Assembly (NCBI GenBank): GCA_014529385.2
Contig: CM043944.1
Coordinates: 180,627,740-180,691,739, forward strand
Source: Adiantum capillus-veneris
Taxonomy: Eukaryota > Streptophyta > Polypodiopsida > Polypodiales > Pteridaceae
Direction: 5' to 3'
Length of the DNA stretch: 64,000 nt
Both the position numbers and the translations under genes were made by a program. Below are positions 34,221-47,314 of the stretch, piece by piece. Every line of letters starts with the position of its first letter. Positions within the stretch are counted from its first letter, which is position 1. Under the pieces are notes generated by a model. The model was given only the letters and a program-made list of their open reading frames with translations, did not search any database and had not been told where the DNA came from.

Positions 34221-34445
34221 TGTTACCATATACATGTGGTAGTGATCTGTGTAAACACACTAGGACTGCTGAGGCATTTTTTCTCTCTTTAGGAGGTCTT
34301 TTCCCCCGTGCACTGTATTTACGCCCATCACTCTACGGCTATCTATCTCTCCATTGCACACTAAGTAATACACTCTCTATTGTGTGCCTTAAGCTTCCTT
34401 TGTCTTCTCCAATCTATGTGTTTTCTTGCAACCCTAATTCCAACA
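34221..34445 (+). repeat. 5' LTR of copia element
   Basis: 225 bp, TGTTACC...CCAACA. Direct repeat of 39,065-39,293. Flanked by target duplication ATTTG (34,216-34,220), repeated at 39,294-39,298. TATA-like element weak. Confidence 0.95.
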
Positions 34446-34447
34446 AT

Positions 34448-34459
34448 TGGTATTAGAGC
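34448..34459 (+). other. Primer binding site of copia element
   Basis: TGGTATTAGAGC, two bases after the LTR, one transition from the tRNA-iMet complement. Confidence 0.9.
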
Positions 34460-34979
34460 AAGTTGCATCTTCTTGGGCTTAGTCGCCAGCACAAACTGAG
34501 AAGACAACGTATGTTTGAGAGCTTCTTCTTGCTCCAACTTGTAATCTTCACTACTGTGGCTACGATGATCCAAATTTAGATTTGTTTATTGCATTGTGTT
34601 CCTCTTACTTTGCTCTTCCATTCAAGTGTAATCATTCAAGATTCGGTGTAGGCTTTCAACTACGAGTTTGAGACCTTAAATCGCTGTTTTGAGTGCTTAT
34701 ATGACAAAATGTTTTCACTAAGTGACAAAATTGCATGTGTAGGCCTGCTTGTAGTGGAACCGTAGGCCAAAATAAGCCCGAATCAAAAATATTGTCGACC
34801 TATAAACGCCCTCCAGAGCTCATTGAAACCCAAGAAAGCAAGAAGGGGTGTGTTCCAGTATGTTTTCTACATAACAGGTCCTATATAGTCTATTGTGGGT
34901 TGTTCTATATAGCACATGCTAGTCTCACTCAGTTTCTCCTCATTTTGGGTAGTTTTCACATCAGGTGCAGACATTTTCC

Positions 34980-35990
34980 ATGGCTGACAACAACATAGAT
35001 GTGTTCAGGATGTTTGCTGTTGAGGACAGGTTGGATGGGGACAATTACCCTATGTGGACTTACATGATGCAACATGTTCTTTTGTCAAGGGCGTCTGAAA
35101 TGTTATGGAGGGAATTGATGTACGTGTTGGTTCTAAGGATGTAGTTGATATTGAGGATGTTGCAGGTCTCGCTGCAAGAATGTTGTTAGAGTTGTTTTGC
35201 CTACTACAAAACAAGCTTGTTAGGATGTAAACGATGCACAGGCTCATGTGTTGATTGTGTTTTTTGTAAAGAGCACCATTACTCCTCATGTTTGTTCAGC
35301 AAAATCTACAAAACAAGCTTTGGATATTGTGGCTGGTCTTTATACAAGTCGGAATGAGGAAAAAATTGCTTTGTTGAATAAAGAGCTAAAATCAAACATT
35401 ATGCATGAGGAAGATGATATATACATTGGTGTCAAGGATACCAATGAGCAACTTATTTTTGTAGGTGGAGTCATTTCAGACAGTTACCTTGTGCATAAAT
35501 CTAGGTTGTTCTTGATGCCTTGCCATATTCTTACCAAGCTTTTGCTAGTACTTGCAGACTTATGACCCAAGGAAATCCTGAACTTTTCAAGTTCGATGCA
35601 TTGTGCACATTGTTGTTGCAAGAGTCACTTTCCAAAAAAAACAAGACTAGACAGCGTGCAATTGAAAAGGCTTTTATTGCTTCTCAAAGAAAGGGTGGTA
35701 GTAGCAATGCAGCAACTTCTTATGGTTTTTCTGCGAGTGTCAAAACTTCTGTTCCAAATGCTTCTGTTGGCAACACTTCATCTGGAAATTATGGTGATAA
35801 GGGAAAAAAGAAGATGTGTTGCCATTATTGTAAAGTTAATGATCACTTGATTAAGCAGTCATAAGCTGAAGTCCAAAGAGGCTAAGAAGAAAGAGGTTGG
35901 TTCCACTGTAAATGCTAGTTCCACTACAAATGCAGCCATTGTTGAGTCTTTTGTGAAAGGAGACTGTGATGCTGCTGTTGATGCAGAATA
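34980..35990 (+). pseudogene. gag: Copia gag
   Basis: Starts at ATG 34,980 (MADNNIDVFRMF, then GDNYPMWTYMMQHVLLS: the L-x-G-x-N-Y-x-x-W block of copia gag). Frames shift at about 35,090 and 35,515. The 35,520-35,864 frame ends in the knuckle CHYCKVNDHLIKQS-stop, where a frameshift removes the final Cys. Otherwise the gag has the usual order and length for a plant copia element. Confidence 0.85.
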
Positions 35991-37420
35991 GTGCAAAGTG
36001 CATTTGCAATCCTGTTGTCTATGATGCATGCATGTCAGTTGTTGCAAATTCACATGTGTGATATTTCAATAGTGGTGCTACAAAGCTCATTACCTCACAT
36101 CATGAATTGCTCACCTCTCTTGAGTCTGTCCCTCATGCGAATTCGGTCACTTGTGCCAAAAATGCCTCGTATCCTGTTCAGGGAGTTGGAAAGATTGTTC
36201 TTATTACTGCAAATGGCAGTTATTTTACACTTTTTGATGCACTTTATGTACTTGGGATCAAGAAGAATCTTTTGTTTGTATCTGCACTTGCTAGACTTGG
36301 ACCTGTAGTCTAATTTGTCGATGACAGATGTACAATTCAGAATCCAAGTTTTGGTGATAAAATTGTTGCATCTGGCCTTTTGTGCCATGGGCCGTATAAG
36401 CTCACTTTGTATGACAAGTGTGAACTAGATTTTGCAAATGCACTTGCAAATTCAAGGGCTATTTCAGATGCAAAATTGTGGCATGCACGTTTTGGACATC
36501 TGAATTTTGTCAGTTTGCTGCGTTTGTAAAAGTTTGATATGGTTGCTTCTTTGCCTCCTCTTGAAGCACCTGTCAAACATGTTTGTGAAGGCTATATTTT
36601 GGGTAAATTATAGCATTCTAAATTTCCAAAGGGTGGTTCAGTTAGGGCCACATGCAGGTTACAGCTTGTGCATAGTGATAAAACACCAATGTAAAATTCC
36701 TTATACGCCTCAGCAAAATGGTGTAGCTGAGAGGAAAAATGGGTCATTTATGGAAATGGTAGGATGTATGGTCAAAAGTCAAGCTTTGCCGCATTCTTTT
36801 TGGCTTGAGGCCATCATGTGTGCCACTTATGTACTTAACAAGTGTCCTATAAAAGCTTTGTATTCTATTACTCATATGAAGCACGGCATGATAGAAAGCC
36901 TTCTATTGAACACATGCGTGCTTTAGGCTATTTGGCATATGCTTTGGTGCCACAAACACAACAAAGAAAATTGGATGATAAGTCTATTAAACGTATTTTT
37001 GCTGGTTAAAGTGTTAAAGGTTACAGGTTGTATCATCTGCAAACAAAGCGTATTTTGGTTTCACGGGATGTAGTGTTTGTGGAAGATTCTATTCAGCCCT
37101 TCCTGTCATGTACTAGAGATAGTAATGTAAGCCCACAAGACATTTATGATACTTTGTTGACTCTTTTTAGTGGTGGAAGTTTGAATGGACATTCCAATGA
37201 GGTAAATGTACAGCCTATGGGGGTTTCCGAAAATGTTATATATCAGCGTATTACTGATGCAGATGTACATGATGTACTTGATGAGGAAAGGGCTGAAAAT
37301 GAGCAGACTAGAGGTATGCCAAAAAGGCTGGTGCATACATTGCATGACAGTAACTGGACGCACCTTTGTATAGTCGTACTCGTTCAGGCTTTGTCCATGC
37401 ATCTTAGTCATCAGATTGTT
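35991..37420 (+). pseudogene. pol: Copia protease, GAG-pre-integrase and integrase, deleted
   Basis: Protease active site is degenerate (WYFNSGATKLITSH near 36,060; N-S-G for D-S-G), followed by the C-terminal strand LFDALYVLGIKKNLLFVSAL. GAG-pre-integrase: LWHARFGHLNFVSL near 36,480. Integrase keeps the zinc-finger Cys (HVCEGYILGK) and a core fragment (IPYTPQQNGVAERKN, with the final catalytic Glu). The block between, which should hold the two Asp residues, is mostly deleted around 36,650. The downstream part has stops but retains YLAYALVP. Confidence 0.8.
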
Positions 37421-38383
37421 ATGCTTTGGCTGTGTCTAGCTTACATGATGTTGAGGAACCTCTATCTTTTGATAAAGCACAAAATTTAGAAAATTGGATG
37501 TCTACCATGCAATCAGAATATGATGCACTTATAGAAAATGACACATGGAATTTATGTGATTTACCTCCTAGCAAAAAGGCCATTGGTAGTACAAAGTGGA
37601 TTTACAATTTAAAATGCAATCTAGATGGTGAGATCGATCACCATTAGGATTGACTTGTTGCAAAGGGTTATGCACAACAAAAAGGCATAGATTATGAAGA
37701 GACTTTTGTTCCCACTTGTCGTTTGACTATTGTGCCTTTTCTGCTTGCATTGGTAGCTCATTTTGGTTGGGATGTACATCAATCAAACATTGTTACTACT
37801 TTCTTGAATGGTGATATATTTGAAGAGATTTATGTAACACAGCCTCGTGGTTTTGTCAAGAAAGGACAAGAGGACAAAGTGTGTAGATGTAAGAATGCTT
37901 TGTATGGGTTGAATGTATGGGTTGAATCAATCTCCTCGTGGTTGGTATGAGAAAGTTGACACTCATTTGGTCAAACGAGGCTTTTGTAACAGTCCAACAA
38001 AAAGCACATTATATGTAAAGTGTGAGGGTGATGTACTTCTCATTGTGGTTCTTTACATAGATGATTTGTTGATCACTGGCCCAAATGAGAGACATATTGC
38101 TAAATTTAAGGCTAATTTGAATGCTTCTTTCAAGATGAAAGATTTGTGGTTGTTGCATCATTAGTTGGGTATACAATTTAACCAGTGTGATGGTGGTATT
38201 GCCTTGTGTCAGAGAAGTTACATAGAGACATTGCTATGTAAGTTTGGACTTGAGGTTTGCAAACCTATTGCCACTCCCATGGAAACATGTTTGAAATTGA
38301 GTCTTCATGATGTTGGTGATCCTACTGATATCACTCTTTACCAATGCCTCATTTATGTATGCAACACAAGGCCAGATATTTAG
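37421..38383 (+). pseudogene. pol: Copia reverse transcriptase
   Basis: Frames 37,426-37,647, 37,723-37,950, 37,913-38,164 and 38,165-38,383. Motifs: ENDTWNLCDLPPSKKAIGST, GIDYEETFVPT, GWDVHQSNIVTTFLNGD, QPRGFVKKGQEDKVCR and the intact catalytic box LYIDDLLITG. A 13-bp tandem duplication (TGTATGGGTTGAA twice near 37,903-37,928) causes the frameshift in the middle. A stop at about 38,163 and in-frame stops at 37,648 break the rest. Confidence 0.9.
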
Positions 38384-38896
38384 TTTGTAGTCTCATAGGT
38401 TAGCAGATTTATGCATAGCCCAAGGTCTAAGCATTGGCAGGCTATCAAGAGGATTTTCTGCTACCTTAGTGGCACTTTATATTTTGGCTTGTTTTATCCC
38501 AAGGGGGGATCATTGCCGCCACACTTACATGATTTTTCGGACTCAGATTGGGCTGGTTGTTTTGACAAGCGAGTGTCCAGAAGTGGTGTTTTTTTCGTGC
38601 TTGGCAGTTCATGTATATCTTGGCTGAGCAAGAAGAAATTTATTGTGGCCACTTTGAGTTGTGAGGCTGAGTACAGGGCTGTCTTCACAACTACGGTTCA
38701 GTGTGTATGGCTCAGACTCCTTATGGTTGATTTGGGTGTTGGACAAGACACTATCTACACTGAGAGTCAAAGCACATTGACACTTGCAAGGAACCCAGTT
38801 TTTCATGCTCTCACAAAGTACATTGAGGTGCATTACCACTGTGTTAGGGAGAGGCTCTCAGTAGGAGAGATCAAATTGGCTTATGTGCTATCATAG
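38384..38896 (+). pseudogene. pol: Copia RNase H
   Basis: Frame 38,411-38,896 reads AIKRIFCYLSGTLYFGLFYP, DSDWAGCFDKR, GSSCISWLSKKKFIVATLS and CEAEYRA, the D-S-D-W-A-G-C and S-x-x-E-A-E-Y blocks of copia RNase H. It closes with LADRFTKALS after a stop at 38,894. Confidence 0.9.
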
Positions 38897-39054
38897 GAAA
38901 ACCTTGCAGATCGTTTCACAAAGGCATTGTCTCATGAGAAGTGAGAGGCTTTCCGCAAAGATTTGGGCTTACTCCCCTTTGTGGATTGATCATGTCCTCA
39001 AGTCATGGAACTTCACTTTACTCATGTGCCAGCTCTTGTTCACCGCATCACTCC

Positions 39055-39064
39055 AGGGGGGATT
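39055..39064 (+). other. Polypurine tract of copia element
   Basis: AGGGGGGATT immediately precedes the 3' LTR. Confidence 0.85.
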
Positions 39065-39293
39065 TGTCACCATATACATGTGGTAGTGATGTGTGTGAAC
39101 ACACTAGGACCGCCAGGGAATTTTTACCCTCTTTAGGAGGTTTTTGCCCCCGTGCATTGTATATACGCCCATCACTCTAGGGATATCTATCTTTCCATTT
39201 CACACTAAGTATAATACACTCTCTATTGTGTGCCTTGAGCTTACTTCGTCTTCTCCAAGCTGTGTGTGTTTTCTTGCAACCATAATTCCAATA
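39065..39293 (+). repeat. 3' LTR of copia element
   Basis: 229 bp, TGTCACC...CCAATA, direct repeat of 34,221-34,445 with some substitutions and a few small indels. Followed by the target duplication ATTTG at 39,294-39,298. The whole element is 5,073 bp. Confidence 0.95.
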
Positions 39294-39521
39294 ATTTGCT
39301 AGGATTTTTGTGGCAAGCGTTTCATGATACCCCACTTTGTAGGAAGATGCACTCCAAAGGAAGATGTCTGAAGGCATGTAACGTTGGGAAAACAATTTCT
39401 TGAAAGCTTGCCAAGTCCTTGTAGTGAGTGTCTTGGTGGCTATAGAAATCCACCACAGGATAGCACTCCCTCTAAGGAAAAAAATGGTGGCTCGAGAATA
39501 AAATTGATCCTTCTTGTGCAA
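39294..39521 (-). pseudogene. gag: Gypsy E gag, proximal half
   Basis: Minus-strand text YSRATIFFLRGSAILWWISI, TWQAFKKLFSQRYMPSD and GYHETLATKILAN is Ty3/gypsy gag (A-x-x-x-L-x-G-x-A-x-x-W-W, then W-x-x-F-x-x-x-F-x-x-x-Y). It breaks off exactly at the copia target site and resumes at 34,220. Its LTR and primer site lie upstream at 39,706-40,391. Confidence 0.85.
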
Positions 39522-39705
39522 GTGTTCTAGAACTCCTTATGGCTTATGCCCAGTAAGACAGAGCGATGAAGACGGGAGCACACCCAATGTGTGATGGACA
39601 AAGGGTAGGAGTGGTCAATAAGTTCGGGTTCTAGACAATGTTTTTAAAAAAATTCTAGTAAACTTTGGTAGGACCGGTATGCTTTCAGAAAAGCAGTACA
39701 AGCTT
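39522..39705 (-). other. Gypsy E leader
   Basis: Untranslated stretch between primer site and gag, minus strand. No special structure was noted. Confidence 0.5.
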
Positions 39706-39720
39706 AAAGTTTTGATACCA
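39706..39720 (-). other. Primer binding site of gypsy E
   Basis: Minus strand TGGTATCAAAACTTT, one base after the R2-type LTR, matches the tRNA-iMet complement over the first eight bases. Confidence 0.75.
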
Positions 39721-39721
39721 T

Positions 39722-40391
39722 TGTCATGGGGACAGGCACCATGTGCCGATGGAAAAGAGCATACTAAAAAAATTAAATAACTTCAAATAACAATTGAACT
39801 TAAAGGGAGACATGATACAAGGTGGGGAGTAGAGGAGTTCCACCCCGAGAGAGCACTGGCCCCAAACGTTGGCATTCCTTTCAGTATTTCTTTATATTGC
39901 TTGAAATCAATACACTTTTGGTACTCCATCCTCTGCATATTCACGCAGAAGCATGCCAAATAATGAGCCATTTTCTCATATTTAAAGTCTCTTGGCCTCT
40001 CAAAAGTAGTTAGATGCAAAGCATCAAACAATAAAGCAACTAGTTCAAAAGCTGACAATGCGTTTTGCGGAAATATGTATATATGTCATGTCACTAGCAT
40101 AATTTGTGGGCATTTGTACAACTCTCATGTTAGCATATCTGCTTGAAATCTAGACCATCTATACTGCTTCCATGCCATCATACTCCATGTGATTTAGTGT
40201 GTGTGTTGGTCTCGCTTTATTTTGATGCATTTAGGTCCCCTCGATCCCATCAAAAGGGATCCCGTAAGTTGGTGGGAACTCGTCTTTTAAAAATAGGCCT
40301 CTGCTTCTTCTGATTTTGCTTCTAATTCTTTGAGGGTTTAGGCCCCTTAGTTGGGGTCTACAAGTCGGCTCCATTCTTCAGTGTCTTGACA
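39722..40391 (-). repeat. 5' LTR of gypsy E (family R2)
   Basis: 670 bp. On the minus strand it runs TGTCAAGACACTGAAG...CCCATGACA. Same family as 62,208-62,883 (plus) and the pieces at 24,500-25,240. Conserved blocks include GGAGTACC, a TATAAAGAAATA box near 39,884-39,895, and GTTTGGGGCC. This copy defines the LTR ends because the primer site and gag follow. Confidence 0.8.
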
Positions 40392-40967
40392 TGTCAATAG
40401 TTTGTGACACATGACATCTCCCTATACAAGCGACTGTAATCCATGAGACAAGATGCTAACAACTGTGCGGGTGAAGCCGTGGCTCTCACCAAATTTGTGG
40501 TGGTAATTGTTGACATAGATCTTGAGATGGGATCCAAGCACCGCTTCTTGGGGCCAAACAAACCCGAGAAGAGATGTAAAGTCAAACAAGGAAATGATCT
40601 AATAATACATTACCGTCCAAAATCAAGGTTGCACCACCCCTCAAGGTTGCTCAAGCATCAACATAAAATCTATTCGAAGCCCCTATGTCCCCATAGTAAC
40701 AAAGAGATCTACAACATCGGCCAAATGCAAGAATGTGCCAAGCATTAGTAGAATGTTTCGTTAAAAGAAAAGTCTCCCATGCCTATTGCTATCATGCTTC
40801 CAAAGTAGAGTGACAAGTTCTACTGGTGTTTGGGAGATGTCGTCTCACCACAAACACAATCCTAAGCATGCATACTTCTTAAATTTTGTGCACAATAAAA
40901 GAAAGAGAATAATTCTTATAGACAAAAACATTGTTAATTTAAAATGCATCTTCATTTGCTTACTCTA
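40392..40967. other. Spacer between gypsy E and inverted G1
   Basis: No coding potential. It could be the 3' untranslated part of the inverted G1 copy or older DNA; no terminal repeat was found. Confidence 0.4.
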
Positions 40968-42450
40968 GTGTAGCATTGTAAGCATTGACAAGGTTCATAT
41001 TATCCTTAAGCTAGGTTCCTTGCGTCCATATAGCACCTTTAAAAGGATAATTCTTAAACTTAACTAGACATCATTGGATAATCTTACCATTTCTTAGTAC
41101 CTTGTCTTTGTGTTGAAGGATCGATTCGGGTTGCGATACCTCTTCTTGATCTTCGATCTCTGGCGGGTCCTCCATTATTGGTTCTTTTGGTGGTTCTCCT
41201 TTGTAAGGCATGAGTAGGCTCACATGGTTAGCATGGTGAATGAGCCAATCATTGGGCAACTTTAACTAATAATCCATCTCATTGATTGGCTTAAGAATTT
41301 TAAAAGAAAGAACCATAGTATCTTTTTGCTAGTTTAGTATAATTCTCTTGGTGGCTCGTAGGATTATTGCTCGGAGTATGCCTTAGAGAAGCGTTGAGAA
41401 AATTTAGCAAGACCCAATCATTTTTATTAAAGGCTAAGGCTCTTCTAAGTTTATTAGCAGCAGCCATGTTTGCCTTTGCTTTGTGATGAATATAACCTCT
41501 TTAATCTTTGGAAAAGATTCTTGCTCGGCTATATTCATCGTCAGCAGCAAAGATCTTCCCATGTACTTTCAGTGGTAAGGGACTTTTGCATCTTCCCTCT
41601 TTAACCTTGAGAGGTGCTTTCCCCATAGAAGTATGTACAATGTCATTGTACGTATACTCTATAACAGGTAAGTACTTATCTCATTGAGAACATTTGATCT
41701 ACTTCCATGACATAGGCTTTTAGTAGATTCAAGAATCATTAGATTAGTTATTTCAATTTGGTCATCCGTTTGTGGACGATAGGCCAAAAGAAAAATTTAA
41801 TCTACTTCCTAGATTCTCAAAGAGACCCTTCTAGAAATTATTGGTCATTCTAGGATCGTTGTTGGACACTATGGATATTGGCAAGCCATGATACTTAAAA
41901 ATTTGAGATCTAAAGAGGGTTTCCATTTAATGTACCTCAATAGTCTTTTTGACAAGCATAGAGTGTGTTTTCTTGCTAAGCCTGTTGACTAAAACAATCC
42001 AAGACTTTGCTTCCCTCGATCAAATTTCAATTTTTGATATACCACACATTTTGAAACATACTCTTGTATATTTACTTTTCATGGTAGACCAACAGAAATA
42101 CATTTCTACTCCTCAAAGCGTAGATTATGAAATCCCTCTTGCCCTGCATAATGAGAAGCATGGGATTCATACATGAATTTCTTATTGTATGGGTGAGTAA
42201 CACCTAGCCTATTACGGTTTGGAAGATAATCATCCTTCAAAGTGAATTGTTCTTTTTTTATTCCCTAATGCAAAGGCTGTAATTACCTACTTAAAGTCTT
42301 CATCAATAGCATACTCATCTATCATAAATGATAGATCATTGTGAGTTGCTAAAGACACCACATTTACCCTTGGCCATTGTGAAAGTGCATTGACACTTGA
42401 TTGTGCTTGCCAGCAATGTGAGTAGTATGAAATTTAAATTGCGAAAGAAA
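40968..42450 (-). pseudogene. pol: Inverted G1 copy: integrase and chromodomain
   Basis: Integrase is heavily decayed (many stops between 41,300 and 42,450), with only scattered phrases left. The C-terminal end is clear: at 41,071-41,259 NDWLIHHANHVSLLMPYKGE and QPESILQHKDKVLRNGKI, continuing past one stop to LVKFKNYPF near 41,020. This is the chromodomain pattern (I-L-x-H-K-D-x-x-L then Y/C-L-V-K-F/W-K-x-Y-P) that targets chromoviruses to chromatin. It shows that the G1 family is a chromovirus. Confidence 0.75.
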
Positions 42451-43388
42451 ATTTTCCCACCTCATTTGTTTGTCGAAGAGCTTGATTTGCATCATGGATT
42501 TCTTGAGGCTTTATGATTCATTCGTAGGATGAATGGAGCCCCCAAGAGATAGTGCTTCCATGTGTCTAGGGCATGTAGAATAGCTAAAAGCTCTTTTTTG
42601 TATATGCCCAAGACTCGCTCATCGGCATTGAGCCTTCGACTCTCATATGCTATGGCATGCGCTTCTTGAAGCAAGACTACTCCAAGGCAATCACCTCAAG
42701 CATCAATTGGACCTCAAATGGCTATGAGAGATCCGGAAGCATGAGGACTAGTTGAGAGATAAGCTTCTCTTTGAGCTTGTCAAAAGCATTTTGTCCTTTA
42801 TCACTTCATGAGTACTTAACATTCTTCCTTGTTAAGTAATGCAATGGTCCTGGTATTTGAGAAAATTTTGCTATGAAGCATCTATAGTATGCACACATGC
42901 CAATAAACCTTCTTAGCACATGTAGATTTGGATTAGGCCATGTTTTTATTACCTCCAACTTTGATGTATCCCTACAGATACCATCTTGAGATAATGTGGC
43001 CTTAATATTGAATTTCTTGTAGAAAAACTTCACTTTTCTTTTGATTATGAAAAGCTTATTCTCTCTCACAACTTGAAAGATTACCTGGAGGTGTCCCTTG
43101 TACTCCTCAACAGAATTTGAGTGACCTGAAGACTTTTGTCCATCGTCGATCTAAATACAGCTGGAGCATTTGTTAGTGATCGTATTTAGTGCTCTAGAGT
43201 CGACACACGTGATATGTGTCATATTTCTTTTGCACTAAAAGTACTGATGAGCAGAATAGAGAGGAGCTAGGCCTCACCATCCCTTTTTCCACTAGTTCAT
43301 GCAATTGCCTCATGTTCTCCTCTTGTTGAGCTTGTGAAACTCAATAAGGAGGTTTATTAGGTGATGAGCTTCCTGATAGGAGCTCAAT
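42451..43388 (-). pseudogene. pol: Inverted G1 copy: RT remnant and RNase H
   Basis: Reverse transcriptase is reduced: LHELVEKGMVRPSSSLFCSS is followed within about 130 bases by connection-domain text, so the palm including the catalytic box has been deleted. RNase H region: frame 42,806-43,069 holds VLRRFIGMCAYYRCFIAKFS, and 42,492-42,674 holds KKELLAILHALDTWKHYLLG. Non-functional. Confidence 0.8.
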
Positions 43389-43790
43389 TTAATGGTCATC
43401 ATCCCCTCGTCTTGGAAGTAAGTCCATAGGGATATCATCGATGAACACATCTTGGAATCCTTTTAGAAAGTTAGACAAGTCTAACTCTTCTTGATTCCTA
43501 CCATTCACCTTTGATGAAACATTAAGACCTTTTAGGGACTCTTTGACAAAAATCATGTACGCAGAAACTGAGCTCTTCATTGATTTATCAAGGGCAAGAG
43601 GATTTACAAGTGGTATAGTACGGCCAGACTCATTGATATCTATACACATGTTCTTTCCCCTAAAGGTGAAGTAGATTCTCCTCTCAGGGAGCTTCATGAT
43701 GGCAACCATGCGATCAAACCATGGCACCCCTAGGATAGCATCCTCATGTTGGAGAGGAGAGATGAAAAATTCTTCTTTGTTGACAGAGCT
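43389..43790 (-). pseudogene. Inverted G1 copy: protease C-terminus
   Basis: Minus frame 43,389-43,727 parallels 31,130-31,480 of G1: PWFDRMVAIMKLPERRIYFT, then KDVFIDDIP-like text. It continues from the protease start at the end of the gag frame (FILFDPGSTHDF near 43,950), with a stop at 43,792 between. Confidence 0.85.
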
Positions 43791-44687
43791 TTAGACATGA
43801 AGCCTCAACTTCCCAATCAAGGGAGTAATGGAGGCTTGCTGTCCCTTGAAAGCTGTGTCAGCTGCTACAATATCTCCCATCTCAAAAGGTTGAATGCCCA
43901 ACTTCGTGGACAACTCTGTTGATATGAAGTCGTGAGTAGAGCCAGGGTCAAACAAGATGAAGGAATCATGCTTCCTTACCTTTCCCCAAGCATAGGAGAG
44001 AGACGATCCTTTGCAATGAGCATCCTCTTTTGGATCTTCGATGGTGGAATCCCTAGGAGTCTCATTGCGAGCATTTTTCTTGGGACAAGAATGATAGCCA
44101 TGTCCTTGCTCCCCACACTTAAAACACTTATGGTCCTTGCAAAAAGATTCAAGCTCTTCATGAGGGAGTTTGTTTTTACCTTTGTAAACTCCCTCCTCCT
44201 TGGAACTATTGTTGTTGTTGTAGGAAGTGCCTTGGGAAGAATTTTGGACATTGGTTTTTCCCTTTGCATCATTTTTGTCTTTGCTTTCCATGGGTTTGAA
44301 ATTCTCTCTAGCCCCTTGTTGGAAATTGATGCAGAAAGCAACCATGGTGTGGTGGATTACTTCGGTAATAGAACCAGATTGTTGGGAGCTGACATACTTG
44401 GCAATTTCTTCAGGTAATCCCGCACAAAATTTTTGCCTTTGCTTGGCAAAGTCTATCTTTTGATAGACAGTAGCCTTGAGATGTAAATCCCAAAACTTGT
44501 CCACATATTTGTGGATAGAATCATAAGAGAGAAGCCTCAAACTCCGTCACTCGGTGAGCACTTTGTCCTTTGCATCACTTGCAAGGAATTGCTTCATGAT
44601 GGAAACTCGTAGAGTTTTCCATGCCTTTGGGGCTTCACCGTTTCCAAAAAGGCTAGCCCACCATTGACGAGCCGATTTTTGGAAGTG
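43791..44687 (-). pseudogene. gag: Inverted G1 copy: gag and protease start
   Basis: The longest frame (43,791-44,540, 249 codons) carries the capsid C-terminus (YDSIHKYVDKFWDLHLKAT), a Lys/Asn-rich linker, an intact knuckle CFKCGEQGHGYHSC (near residues 139-152) and the protease active site FDPGSTHDF. The upstream piece 44,547-44,687 holds HFQKSARQWWASLFG and stops abruptly where the family F LTR begins at 44,688, so the N-terminal half is missing. Confidence 0.9.
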
Positions 44688-46230
<1,543 letters not shown>

Positions 46231-46640
46231 CTCTGATTACCCTTATGTCTGCTCTTTGTCATTGAGGACTTCTTTGTTCTTGAGTTATGTTGTGTTGTTG
46301 ACCCAGCGGTCAACACTTTGCTGTCGTATTGGCTTCATCTGTTGCACCGCTTGTATCTTTGTCAAACCACAACAAGAACTATGATCCATTAGAGCGGACA
46401 TCTATCATCATAACCATTCATCTTTTGAGATCCTTTGATTACTTTTATGTCTACGCTTCTTCATTGGGGACTTATTTGTTCCTGTGCAATCATGTTGTTA
46501 GTGTTGTTTGTAGCTTTGTCATTGAAGGCCATTCTGTGACTCGCCATTGAGGAGAAGTATGCTATGATCTGAAATTGGTGCTCCAATTCATTTGTCAATT
46601 GATTTGAGTGGCATTTCCTTATTGTTGATGTAGAAGGAAT
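46231..46640. repeat. Tandem duplication of about 200 bp
   Basis: TTTTGAGATCCTCTGATTAC at 46,223 recurs as TTTTGAGATCCTTTGATTAC at 46,424. Following phrases TATGTCT and TTCATTG(A/G)GGACTT match at the same spacing. The first unit also carries the LTR-edge-like sequence at 46,280-46,315. No gene. Confidence 0.7.
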
Positions 46641-47187
46641 ATGTACAAGAGGATGGTGATAGGTGTCTTGAGATTAGTGTCTAAAACCTGGATGACCAAA
46701 GGGAAAAAACCCGGTGGGAAAAAAAATGCCTTTTGTGGTATACGCTCTTATTGGAGTTGAGCAGTTGAACGTGAAGTACATGTTCATGAAAGGTGAGTGC
46801 TTGGGTGAAACACGGAAATAGTGCCTGATGCAAGTGCCAATTATTGGACACTCTATATGCATATGAGAAATTTGTCAACAAAAGCATGCAATGCGAAAGA
46901 AGGAGATGATGGGTGTTTCAAGGAATAAATGTAGCACATGTGACCTCAAAAGATGTTTCAATAGCTTCCACCTTTCCAAGAAGGTTTGTTGATGTAGGAG
47001 TTTCTCCACTCATATCTCACTGTGCTCAGTACGTGAGTGTCTTTTGCCTCCTTTTATAGGTTAAAAGGGTTTCCCTCTCTCATGAGAGGTAACCATGCGT
47101 AGCCGCCGTTGTGTAGATAAGTCCAAATCGGACCCTCCAATCCATCCAGGTGTGGCCGCCCTTGAGAAGACAAGTCCCCTTTTGAAT
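46641..47187. other. LTR-like debris
   Basis: On the minus strand near 46,695-46,735 the C-rich and T-rich run (TTTTCCCACCGGGTTTTTTC) is like the R region of a copia LTR. No partner repeat or ORF supports it further. Confidence 0.3.
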
Positions 47188-47292
47188 TCGGCCATCGGCC
47201 ACTGGCCATTGAATTCCGACCACCGGCCACCGGCCATTGACTACTGGCCACCGGCCAATCGGCCAACTGTTTTTTGACCACTTTTCGGCCCC
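47188..47292. repeat. CGGCCA-rich tandem repeat
   Basis: About ten imperfect copies of (A/T)CCGGCCA or TGGCCA, including short palindromes (TGGCC-ACC-GGCCA). The minus-strand frame turns them into a repeating W-P-V-A/G-R-W-P-V peptide, which I regard as a by-product. Confidence 0.85.
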
Positions 47293-47314
47293 ATCCTCTA
47301 GTCCATTGGTCACA

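Noticed and set aside
43932-44417. 161-codon plus frame over the inverted G1 gag
   Set aside because: Antisense of a clear gag/zinc-knuckle frame.
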